A DNA stretch of 5,295 nt. It comes from Acidobacteriota bacterium (GTDB lineage Bacteria > Acidobacteriota > Terriglobia > Terriglobales > Acidobacteriaceae). Each line of letters begins with the position of its first letter. The first letter of the stretch is position 1. A program made the translations under genes and the position numbers. Below, piece by piece: positions 1-5,295 of the stretch. The notes under the pieces were generated by a model that searched no databases, was not told the DNA's origin, and saw only the letters and a list, made by a program, of their open reading frames with translations. Where the stretch lies: positions 1 through 5,295 of the forward strand of contig JAJZIF010000309.1 of the NCBI GenBank assembly GCA_021810735.1. The letters run 5' to 3'.

Positions 1-663
1 GTCGGTCATCGGCTGCGCTGTCCTACCTCCACGCCAATCCGGCATGCCTTCGCCCGGCAGGCCGGAAACAACAATGTCGCGCAGCCCCTGATCGCTCACC
101 AGCGAAAGAAATGTGGGATCGACGATGGAACCCGTGGCGGCATGTGCGGGTTTCGACGCACCGGGAGAAGGCCCTTGTCCCTCATCGCCGTGACAGCGAG
201 CGCAATGCATCTGGAAGGCGGTCTTTCCGGCTGCGACATCGCCCTTCGAAGACGGCGTGTAGCCGGGGGTGTTCGCTGCATCCGAAGCCCCGGACTTGCC
301 CCAGTGGGAAATCATTCCATTGACAATGTTCTCGACCTGCTGGTCGGATAAGAATCCGCCGCCACTGTAGGCAAAGGCGGGCATCAATGTATTGGGTATG
401 CCATTGCTGACGATCAGGACGAGACGATCGTGTCCGGCCCAGGCCAGATAGACGGGATTGTCCATCGGCAGCCCCGCGCCGTTCAAGCCTTGATCGCCGT
501 GACAGGCCGAGCAGTTGCTCTTGTACAAAACATTAAATTGAAGTGTCTGGTCCGGGCGCATGGTTTCCGGCCGGAAGCCCGGCTTTCCTGGCGGGTGACA
601 ACCCGCAGCGCCGAGCGCAACCGCGGCGGACAAAATCATCGCTCCCATGGACTTTCTCTTCAT
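1..663 (-). CDS. Dihaem c-type cytochrome, predicted lipoprotein (3' end beyond the window)
   Basis: Predicted periplasmic, membrane-anchored electron carrier. The frame is open for 221 codons from an ATG at 663 to the window edge with no stop, so the C-terminus is missing. Residues 1-21 form a short signal (basic MKRK, then a hydrophobic stretch) ending in AAGC, with Cys22 as a possible lipidation site; Ala at the -3 position makes this lipobox non-ideal. Two haem c sites are visible: CSACH at 51-55 with a likely Met ligand at 94 (LMPAF), and CARCH at 154-158 with a likely Met ligand at 207 (GMPDW). This indicates two class-I cytochrome c domains in tandem. The start overlaps the stop of the upstream 286-residue gene (ATGA, 660-663), and AAGGA lies 9 nt upstream. 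Its place in a caa3 oxidase operon suggests that it feeds electrons to the oxidase, which is inference. The dihaem call is firm; the partner is not. Confidence 0.9.
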   Translation of the reverse strand, partial: MKRKSMGAMILSAAVALGAAGCHPPGKPGFRPETMRPDQTLQFNVLYKSNCSACHGDQGLNGAGLPMDNPVYLAWAGHDRLVLIVSNGIPNTLMPAFAYSGGGFLSDQQVENIVNGMISHWGKSGASDAANTPGYTPSSKGDVAAGKTAFQMHCARCHGDEGQGPSPGASKPAHAATGSIVDPTFLSLVSDQGLRDIVVSGLPGEGMPDWRGGRTAQPMTD

Positions 664-1520
664 TGGTCGCGATCCTTTTCGGGGGCTTGTTCTTCTATTC
701 CCTGAGAGATCAGTCCAGCGCGTTCGGCGAATGGGCGAGCTTGGAATTGCGGGGTTCGGACGCGAACATGCAGGTTCACGACGAATCCAGCCACCAGGCC
801 GAAGGCGATCTGCGACGCAATAAACCATAACCAGTCGATTCGCTCGTTCAGCAGAGGATTGACCGCCGCCAGTCCGCCATACAGAAGCCCACTCCAGAAA
901 ATGGGCGCGAGAAATCCGGCGGTTGCAATTGGTTCCCATGGAAACATGGGCAGGATGGCCCCGTAGAGAAGCCCGACGAGGACGGAAGCGAGCACGTGGA
1001 CCCCTACGGCAACCAGCAGACCTTCCAGGTGAAACGCGGATAGGAATGCTGTGCTGCGCTCTGCCCAGTCTGGAATGGCGATCGCCGCCAGAAGATTGGG
1101 CGCGTACCAGAGGCTGTGATAGCGGACCAGTCCATACAGGGTTGCGGGAGCGATCATGGCGATTCCGCCGGCGATTCCACCCTGCACGCCAGCGCCCATA
1201 GTGTATCGCTCGACCGGCAGGAAAGTACGGTGCGACAGCGCGACTGGCAGGCGCGCCACTTGTTCGCGAGAGCTTTTGATTTCGACGATTTCAGTGACGA
1301 CCGATACGTCCTCGTGCCGCTCGTGGGGCAATACGGCATGGAACCAGCCAACGGCGGAGCGCACCATCAGTAGCAGGCCCAGGGCGCTGATCGCCCAACT
1401 CGTCACAAGGCCGGCAAACAGAAGAGTCACGCCGAACGCCAGTACGATGGGCCATGCTGTGGGCGCGGGCAGGTGAATCATATGCTGGCCAGGATGGCTG
1501 TGTTCCGTGTCGATTTTCAT
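660..1520 (-). CDS. Multi-pass membrane protein of the caa3 oxidase operon, with subunit-IV-like N-terminus
   Basis: A 286-residue integral membrane protein. Residues 1-65 hold a His-rich head, an HLPAPTAWP motif (16-24) and a hydrophobic hairpin at about 22-55 ending in GWFHAVLPHE. This resembles the small subunit IV of bacterial cytochrome c oxidases in size, layout and gene position after coxC. A charged linker (about 62-106) follows, then four more hydrophobic segments at about 107-131, 161-190, 195-219 and 229-250, rich in Gly and Ala, with the phrases YGLVRYHSLWYAPN, LVGLLYGAILPMFP and WFIASQIAFGLVAGFVV. The tail (251-286) is hydrophilic. No cofactor-binding motif is visible and I do not recognise a biochemical function for the second half. 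It starts 7 bp after coxC, with GGAAG about 11 nt upstream of the ATG, and its stop overlaps the next start. An accessory or assembly role in the oxidase is inferred from position only. Confidence 0.85.
   Translation of the reverse strand: MKIDTEHSHPGQHMIHLPAPTAWPIVLAFGVTLLFAGLVTSWAISALGLLLMVRSAVGWFHAVLPHERHEDVSVVTEIVEIKSSREQVARLPVALSHRTFLPVERYTMGAGVQGGIAGGIAMIAPATLYGLVRYHSLWYAPNLLAAIAIPDWAERSTAFLSAFHLEGLLVAVGVHVLASVLVGLLYGAILPMFPWEPIATAGFLAPIFWSGLLYGGLAAVNPLLNERIDWLWFIASQIAFGLVAGFVVNLHVRVRTPQFQARPFAERAGLISQGIEEQAPEKDRDQ
673..677 (-). promoter_or_regulatory. Shine-Dalgarno site of the dihaem cytochrome gene
   Basis: AAGGA on the minus strand lies 9 nt upstream of the ATG at 663, inside the 3' end of the preceding gene. 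It supports this ATG over later internal ATGs and suggests that ribosomes can start here as well as re-start at the ATGA overlap. Confidence 0.5.
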
Positions 1521-1527
1521 AGACTTG

Positions 1528-2124
1528 TCATCTTCCGATTACATATACGACGAGAAAAACAACCGCCCACACGGCATCGACAAAATGCCAGTACATGGAC
1601 AACGCGTGAAAATGGTCTACGTGGTCCCGCGTGACCTTGCCAAACAGCCCGAGGACGAGGACGACGCTCAGCATCAGCAATCCGATGGCAACATGGGTGG
1701 CATGCAGGCCCACCAAAGAATAAAACGTGGTGCCGAACAGGCTGGTGCGAATGGTGAAATGGTGTTTGTAGATCAGGTCGTACCATTCTCTGCCGGTGCC
1801 GATGAGAAACATAACGCCCAGCAGGACGGTGCCCGTCAGCCATCCGATAAACGACCATTGGCTGCGCTTCTGAAGGCCGTTCACGGCAAGATGGACGGTG
1901 AGGCTGCTGGAAAACAGACAGATGGTGCCGAAGATAGGAAGGCTGAGTATCTCCTGTGGCGTAGGTCCGCTGAGACTTTTGCCAATGTAGAAGAGGTAGG
2001 CCACAACGAAGATGAGGAACATGGCCGACTCGGCCATGATCAAGCACCACATGCCCACTGTGCCTTTGTAGGGCAGGACCCAAACTTCGTCCCTGCTGTC
2101 GAGGGTGAATGGGATGGTCGTCAT
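1528..2124 (-). CDS. coxC: Cytochrome c oxidase subunit III (CoxC/CtaE)
   Basis: Subunit III of the haem-copper oxidase, a membrane subunit without redox cofactors that stabilises subunit I and supports proton uptake into the D pathway. The 198-residue length and about five transmembrane segments (roughly 22-46, 60-80, 90-109, 130-157, 175-196) fit the short bacterial form that lacks the first two helices of the mitochondrial protein. Family hallmarks are visible: MAESAMF with the conserved membrane Glu32, GREWYDL at 111-117, FYSLVGLHATHV at 134-145, and a C-terminal YWHFVDAVW at 178-186. The ATG at 2124 overlaps the coxA stop (ATGA, 2121-2124). There is no clear Shine-Dalgarno sequence, so translation is probably coupled to coxA. 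It is a stand-alone gene, not fused to coxA as in some caa3 oxidases. Confidence 0.96.
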   Translation of the reverse strand: MTTIPFTLDSRDEVWVLPYKGTVGMWCLIMAESAMFLIFVVAYLFYIGKSLSGPTPQEILSLPIFGTICLFSSSLTVHLAVNGLQKRSQWSFIGWLTGTVLLGVMFLIGTGREWYDLIYKHHFTIRTSLFGTTFYSLVGLHATHVAIGLLMLSVVLVLGLFGKVTRDHVDHFHALSMYWHFVDAVWAVVFLVVYVIGR

Positions 2125-3842
2125 TTGTTGGCCGCCAACTGATCTTCGGTGTCGAGCTCATATTTCCAGTCCGGGTCTTCCGGATGCTTGAGGTCCCACA
2201 GCGGACGGCGGCTGCGAACCATGGGCTCGTCGGCAAAGTTGTAACTGGGCGGCGGAGAGGTGGTCGCCCATTCCAGCGTCCAGGCATCCCAGGGGTCGTT
2301 GCCGGCCAGTTCTCCGACAAAATGCGAGCGGACCAGATTGTAAACAAAGATTAGAATGGCAATCGCCTGGATAAATGCGCCAATGGTGATGATCATGTTC
2401 CAGGTTCCCCAATGGTGGCCCGGTTCATAGGTGTAGATTTCCCGCGGCATTCCCAAGAGTCCAGGAATGTGCATGGTATCGAACGTCATGTGGAAGCCGA
2501 GGACAAACAGCCAGAAGTGCCACTTGCCCAGGGTTCCGCTCATCATGCGCCCCGTCATTTTCGGAAACCAATAATAGAAAGCAGCGAACAGGGCAAACAG
2601 AATGCCGCCGACAATGACGTAATGAAAATGCGCGACCACAAAATAGGAGTTATGCAGTTGCCAGTCGAACGGCGCGACCGCCAACATGACTCCGGTGAGG
2701 CCAGCAAGCGTGAATTGAAACAGGAAGGCGGTACAGAACAGCATCGGGACTGTGAAATAGATCTTACCGCCCCACATCGTTGCCAGCCAGTTGAAGATTT
2801 TTATTCCAGTGGGGACGGCGATGATCATGGTCGAGAGGACAAAGGCGGTGTTGGCCGCAGCTCCCATGCCCACGGTAAACATGTGGTGCGCCCACACTGT
2901 GAAGCTGATAAATCCAATGCCAACCGAGGCCGCCACCATGGCTGGATAGCCGAAGATCGCCTTGCGGGAGAACACGGGAATGATTTCATTCACAAAACCG
3001 AAGGCGGGCAGCACCAGGATGTAGACCTCGGGATGTCCGAAGATCCAGAAGAAATGCGCCCACAAAACAGCCGAGCCGCCGGCCTGCGTATCGAAAAAAT
3101 GTCCGCCGAGAAAGCGGTCGACCAAGAGCATGAGCTGCGCCGCTCCCAGTGGGGGGATCGCGCCCAGAATCAGCACCGATGCGACCAGCATCAGCCAGAC
3201 AAACAGCGGCATATGGTTCAGCTTCATGCCCTTGCAGCGCAGGCAAAGCGTTGTCGCAACGGTATTCAGGGCGGTGCCAATGCTTCCAATGCCGCTGATA
3301 AAGATTCCCAGCGCCCAGTAGTCGGCGGCATGGCTTTTTGAGAATGCAACGGACGTGAGGGGCGCGTAGGCGAACCAGCCCTGGTCCGGAATTCCGGCCC
3401 CGCCGAAGAGGCCTTTTCCGCCGAGGAAGCTGTAGTAGAGCAGCGACGCGCCAAACAGAAAAATCCAGAAGCTGAAGGCATTCAACCGGGGGAACGCCAT
3501 GTCCCGGGCGCCAATCATGAGCGGCACCAGGTAATTTCCAAAGCCGAGGAGAATGGGCATGGCAACGAAAAAGATCATGGTGGTGCCGTGCAGCGTGAAG
3601 AGCTGATTGTATTGCTCCGGCGAGACGAATGTCGCCTCGGGCCGGGCCAACTGAATCCGTATGAGCAGGGCTTCAACGCCGCCGATCGCGAGAAACATCA
3701 GCGCGGCGGCGATATACATCATGCCGATCTTTTTATGATCGGTGGTAACGATCCACTCATGCATCACCTCCAACCACAGGCGGTGATTTTCCTCTTTCGG
3801 AGTTCGATCGATCGCTCCTGACAGTGGTATGGAATCAGCCAT
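2121..3842 (-). CDS. coxA: Cytochrome c oxidase subunit I (CoxA/CtaD), A-type haem-copper oxidase
   Basis: Catalytic subunit that reduces O2 to water at the haem a3/CuB centre and pumps protons across the cytoplasmic membrane. At 573 residues it has the family's 12-helix pattern plus a hydrophilic C-terminal tail (about 505-573, containing PWDAWTLEW). Ligands by motif: His85 (LFTLHGTTM) and His407 for haem a; His405 for haem a3 (VVAHFHYV); His270, His319 and His320 for CuB; and Tyr274 in GHPEVY for the His-Tyr cross-link. Proton routes: Asn103, Asp114, Asn121, Asn193 and Glu272 of the D pathway, and Thr345 and Lys348 (PTGIKIFNW) of the K pathway, which make it A-type. Oddities: Asn398 where the Mg-binding Asp is usual (LHN), Glu468 where the second propionate Arg is usual (GMPRE), and Asn285 where a K-pathway Ser is usual. 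The ATG at 3842 lies 25 bp after coxB, with a weak GAGAGA site 8 nt upstream. Confidence 0.98.
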   Translation of the reverse strand: MADSIPLSGAIDRTPKEENHRLWLEVMHEWIVTTDHKKIGMMYIAAALMFLAIGGVEALLIRIQLARPEATFVSPEQYNQLFTLHGTTMIFFVAMPILLGFGNYLVPLMIGARDMAFPRLNAFSFWIFLFGASLLYYSFLGGKGLFGGAGIPDQGWFAYAPLTSVAFSKSHAADYWALGIFISGIGSIGTALNTVATTLCLRCKGMKLNHMPLFVWLMLVASVLILGAIPPLGAAQLMLLVDRFLGGHFFDTQAGGSAVLWAHFFWIFGHPEVYILVLPAFGFVNEIIPVFSRKAIFGYPAMVAASVGIGFISFTVWAHHMFTVGMGAAANTAFVLSTMIIAVPTGIKIFNWLATMWGGKIYFTVPMLFCTAFLFQFTLAGLTGVMLAVAPFDWQLHNSYFVVAHFHYVIVGGILFALFAAFYYWFPKMTGRMMSGTLGKWHFWLFVLGFHMTFDTMHIPGLLGMPREIYTYEPGHHWGTWNMIITIGAFIQAIAILIFVYNLVRSHFVGELAGNDPWDAWTLEWATTSPPPSYNFADEPMVRSRRPLWDLKHPEDPDWKYELDTEDQLAANK

Positions 3843-3867
3843 AACGTGCGTCTCTCACTTCCACAGC

Positions 3868-4908
3868 TTACTGCAGTGTTACGAGGTAAGAAGCGATCAG
3901 GGCTATGTCCCGGTCGCTGAGTTTCATGGCCGGCATCAGGCATCCCGGCTTGTAATGGTCGGGGTCCTTGATCCAGTTTTCCAGATTGCTTTCCGTATTG
4001 GGCAGCGCTCCCGCGGCGAGCGTGTCGCGGCTCGCCAGGTGGGTCAGATCGGGTCCGAAGCGGCCATTCGCGACCGTGCCGCGTATCGCGTGGCAATTGA
4101 TACAGGCGCTGTGCTCAAATACGGCGCGTCCGGCAGCGACGCTGGGATCTTGCACTGCGGGTTTCGCCTGATTGGCAGCCCATTTCTCGAAGTCCGTGGG
4201 CGTCTGCGCATAAACGCGAATCAACATTCTGGCGTGTTCGGCGCCGCAAAACTGGGCGCACTGCCCGTAATAGATGCCGGGAGTGTCGGGCTGAATCCAC
4301 ATGTTATTCACCTGGCCCGACATCAGGTCGGTCTTGCCGCCGAGGCGCGGCACCCAGAAGCTATGATCGACATCCGCGCTGACCAGTTTCAGAGACGTTG
4401 GCAGCGGACCGTTCGCGTCCGCTCCAACGGGAACATGCAACTCGTTCGCCGTGACAAATCCATATTTAGGGTAGCGAAACTCCCACCAGAATTGATGGCC
4501 AACCACGGTCACATTCAACGCCTGCCCGGGCAGCGGCGCGTGCTGGATGCTGAAGATGATGCGCACGCTGGCAAGGAAGATCACCACCACAATCAGAATG
4601 GGAAATACGGTCCATGCGAGTTCAATCTGATTGCTTCCGTAAATCTGGGGCGGCTCGCGTTCGTCGTCGCCGGCGCGATGGCGATAGCGAAGGATGACGT
4701 GCAACAACAATGCGGAAACTGTAACGAAGATTGCGCCCGTGATGATGAGCACGAAGATCGAGAGACGGAAAATGTCGTGCGCAGGGGCGGACCGCGGAGA
4801 AAAGATGTTGGTGGAGGAAGTCAACAGCTTGTCGAACAAGCTGGCCCACTGGCCGGAAGCGGTATACATCGCCAGGGCAAGATTATGTAAGGTTGGATGA
4901 GCCCGCAT
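3868..4908 (-). CDS. coxB: Cytochrome c oxidase subunit II with fused cytochrome c domain (caa3-type CoxB/CtaC)
   Basis: Subunit II takes electrons and passes them through CuA to subunit I. With the ATG at 4908 it has 346 residues. Two membrane helices lie at about 48-72 and 98-119, with Glu96 (IELAWTVFP) matching the Glu at the K-pathway entrance. The cupredoxin domain (about 130-235) has GHQFWWEFRYP and the CuA ligands His182 (DHSFW), Cys217, Cys221, His225 and Met228 (GQCAQFCGAEHARM). A cytochrome c domain follows, with CINCH at 269-273 and a Met ligand, probably Met325, in KPGCLMPAMKLSD. This fusion defines the caa3 type. Oddities: Gln219 replaces the usual Glu of CxExxC, and Phe140 replaces the usual electron-entry Trp. 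The start is uncertain. The ATG at 4908 has GGAG only 2 nt upstream; a TTG at 4959 has AGGAG at 7 nt; an ATG at 4869 has no site but begins the stretch with clearly coding codon use. No cleavable signal peptide is evident. Confidence 0.95.
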   Translation of the reverse strand: MRAHPTLHNLALAMYTASGQWASLFDKLLTSSTNIFSPRSAPAHDIFRLSIFVLIITGAIFVTVSALLLHVILRYRHRAGDDEREPPQIYGSNQIELAWTVFPILIVVVIFLASVRIIFSIQHAPLPGQALNVTVVGHQFWWEFRYPKYGFVTANELHVPVGADANGPLPTSLKLVSADVDHSFWVPRLGGKTDLMSGQVNNMWIQPDTPGIYYGQCAQFCGAEHARMLIRVYAQTPTDFEKWAANQAKPAVQDPSVAAGRAVFEHSACINCHAIRGTVANGRFGPDLTHLASRDTLAAGALPNTESNLENWIKDPDHYKPGCLMPAMKLSDRDIALIASYLVTLQ

Positions 4909-5174
4909 CGCTCCAGGCAAGATGGAGGACCGTATGGCTTCCAAACAATAGGACCTCAACGCAAGACTCCTGCAATGCTGAACTGCTCTCTGGATGGATC
5001 CAAGTATTTGTGAGGCGTCGGCTGAATTCGCAAGATCCGACAAAAAGAACCGCACTTCCAGTATGACACCGTTCGCCAAGTCGCGAGGGAGCGGCGGTTT
5101 TCCGGAACTCAGACTGTGATTGGATGCAAGATTGTTCCGCGAGTTTTTCCGTCACTGGCGTTAGGTGGAACCGT
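4909..5174 (-). other. Intergenic region upstream of coxB, likely site of the oxidase promoter
   Basis: About 266 bp lie between the permease stop and the coxB start. A reading frame in phase with coxB continues up to a TTG at 5079, but it lacks a ribosome binding site there and its residues look non-coding. The gap is much larger than any spacing within the oxidase cluster, so an oxidase promoter and the transporter terminator are expected here. I find no strong -35/-10 pair. The best candidates on the minus strand (for example TTGAGG and CATACG 17 bp apart, within 4932-4960) match the consensus only weakly. Six-base inverted repeats with long loops are present, but no clean terminator hairpin. 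Confidence 0.35.
4967..4971 (-). promoter_or_regulatory. Possible Shine-Dalgarno site for an alternative coxB TTG start
   Basis: AGGAG on the minus strand sits 7 nt upstream of an in-frame TTG at 4957-4959. It is the best-spaced ribosome binding site in the region before coxB. If used, it would lengthen CoxB by 17 residues relative to the ATG at 4908. The extra residues look unlike a signal peptide or known CoxB N-termini and use rare-looking codons, so the match may be chance. Confidence 0.25.
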
Positions 5175-5295
5175 TCATTGACGGATGCGCGGGTTCGCCA
5201 GGATGTAGAGCGCATCTGTGAGGAGGTTCACCAGCACATAGGTCAGACCGATAGCCAGAATGCAGCCTTGCACCAGCGGGTAATCCCGATTGGAA
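5175..5295 (-). CDS. ABC transporter permease, DppB/OppB family (C-terminal end only)
   Basis: Only the last 39 codons and the TGA stop (5175-5177) lie in the window. They encode RDYPLVQGCILAIG, a hydrophobic helix (about LAIGLTYVLVNLLTDALYIL), then the terminal ANPRIRQ. A DYPxVQG entry, a final helix with VLVNLLTDxLY and a DPRIR-like end are the usual C-terminus of the DppB/OppB permeases of peptide/nickel-type ABC importers, which form half of the membrane channel with a DppC/OppC partner. The substrate cannot be told from this fragment. The gene is on the same strand as the oxidase genes but about 270 bp upstream, so it probably belongs to a separate transcription unit. Codon use and reading frame are clean up to the stop, so it looks intact in the part visible. 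Confidence 0.85.
   Translation of the reverse strand, partial: SNRDYPLVQGCILAIGLTYVLVNLLTDALYILANPRIRQ

Noticed and set aside
1507..2142. Plus-strand frame of 211 codons opposite coxC
   Set aside because: Antisense of CoxC, very hydrophilic and low in structure, without independent support.
1517..2347. Minus-strand frame of 276 codons overlapping coxC and the end of coxA
   Set aside because: Out-of-frame reading of two real genes, with a basic, low-hydrophobicity product and no domain.
2412..3341. Long open frame on the plus strand (309 codons) opposite coxA
   Set aside because: It is the exact antisense of highly conserved CoxA helices. Its product is rich in His, Arg, Asp, Glu and Gln, as expected from reading membrane-helix codons backwards, and it has no recognisable domain.
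3829..4890. Long open frame on the plus strand (353 codons) opposite coxB
   Set aside because: Antisense shadow of a gene with verified CuA and haem motifs. The translation has no domain, no signal and no plausible ribosome site.
4994..5003. Short palindrome around TGGATCCA upstream of coxB
   Set aside because: Eight-base palindromes are expected by chance, and there is no second copy or other operator-like context.
5042..5099. Possible terminator for the transporter: minus-strand AACCGC and GCGGTT repeats followed by CTTTTT
   Set aside because: The stem is only 6 bp with a loop of about 40 nt, too weak for a convincing intrinsic terminator, though the position downstream of the permease is sensible.
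5103..5143. Inverted repeat CGGAAC / GTTCCG in the intergenic gap, followed on the plus strand by a T run
   Set aside because: The arms are 6 bp with a loop of about 25 nt, and no plus-strand gene needs a terminator there. Probably chance.
4883..5215. Minus-strand frame of 110 codons across the permease end and intergenic gap
   Set aside because: Its first part overlaps the permease C-terminus in another frame and the rest covers the non-coding gap. It has no motif and no ribosome site.

Overview
The window holds most of a minus-strand gene cluster for a caa3-type haem-copper cytochrome c oxidase. In transcription order (right to left) it contains: the 3' end of a DppB/OppB-family ABC transporter permease (5175-5295), an intergenic gap of about 270 bp, coxB with a fused cytochrome c domain (3868 to about 4908), coxA (2121-3842), coxC (1528-2124), a 286-residue multi-pass membrane protein with a subunit-IV-like N-terminus (660-1520), and a predicted dihaem cytochrome c lipoprotein that runs off the left edge (1-663). 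No gene on the plus strand is convincing. The long plus-strand frames are antisense shadows of the membrane-protein genes.

The oxidase genes are tightly packed. There are 25 bp between coxB and coxA, a 4-base ATGA overlap between coxA and coxC, 7 bp between coxC and the 286-residue gene, and another ATGA overlap before the dihaem cytochrome. This fits one polycistronic transcript with translational coupling. Electrons would pass from a periplasmic donor, possibly the dihaem lipoprotein, to the haem c domain fused to subunit II, then to CuA, haem a and the haem a3/CuB centre of subunit I, where O2 is reduced to water and protons are pumped.

The organism is an aerobically respiring bacterium with moderately high GC. 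The lipoprotein signal and the periplasmic-type cytochromes suggest a diderm. The cluster style (caa3 oxidase with separate coxA and coxC, then a subunit-IV-like membrane protein and a dihaem cytochrome) resembles clusters I associate with Acidobacteriota and some Proteobacteria, but this is recollection and I cannot assign the phylum.

This is mostly a recognisable respiratory locus, not a new system. The most interesting points are: (1) three non-canonical residues around the Mg2+/haem-propionate region between subunits I and II (Glu to Gln, Asp to Asn, and Arg-Arg to Arg-Glu); (2) a Phe where classical aa3 oxidases have the electron-entry Trp; (3) an uncharacterised four-helix domain joined to the subunit-IV-like segment; (4) a second, dihaem cytochrome in an operon whose oxidase already carries its own haem c; and (5) an unclear translation start for coxB.
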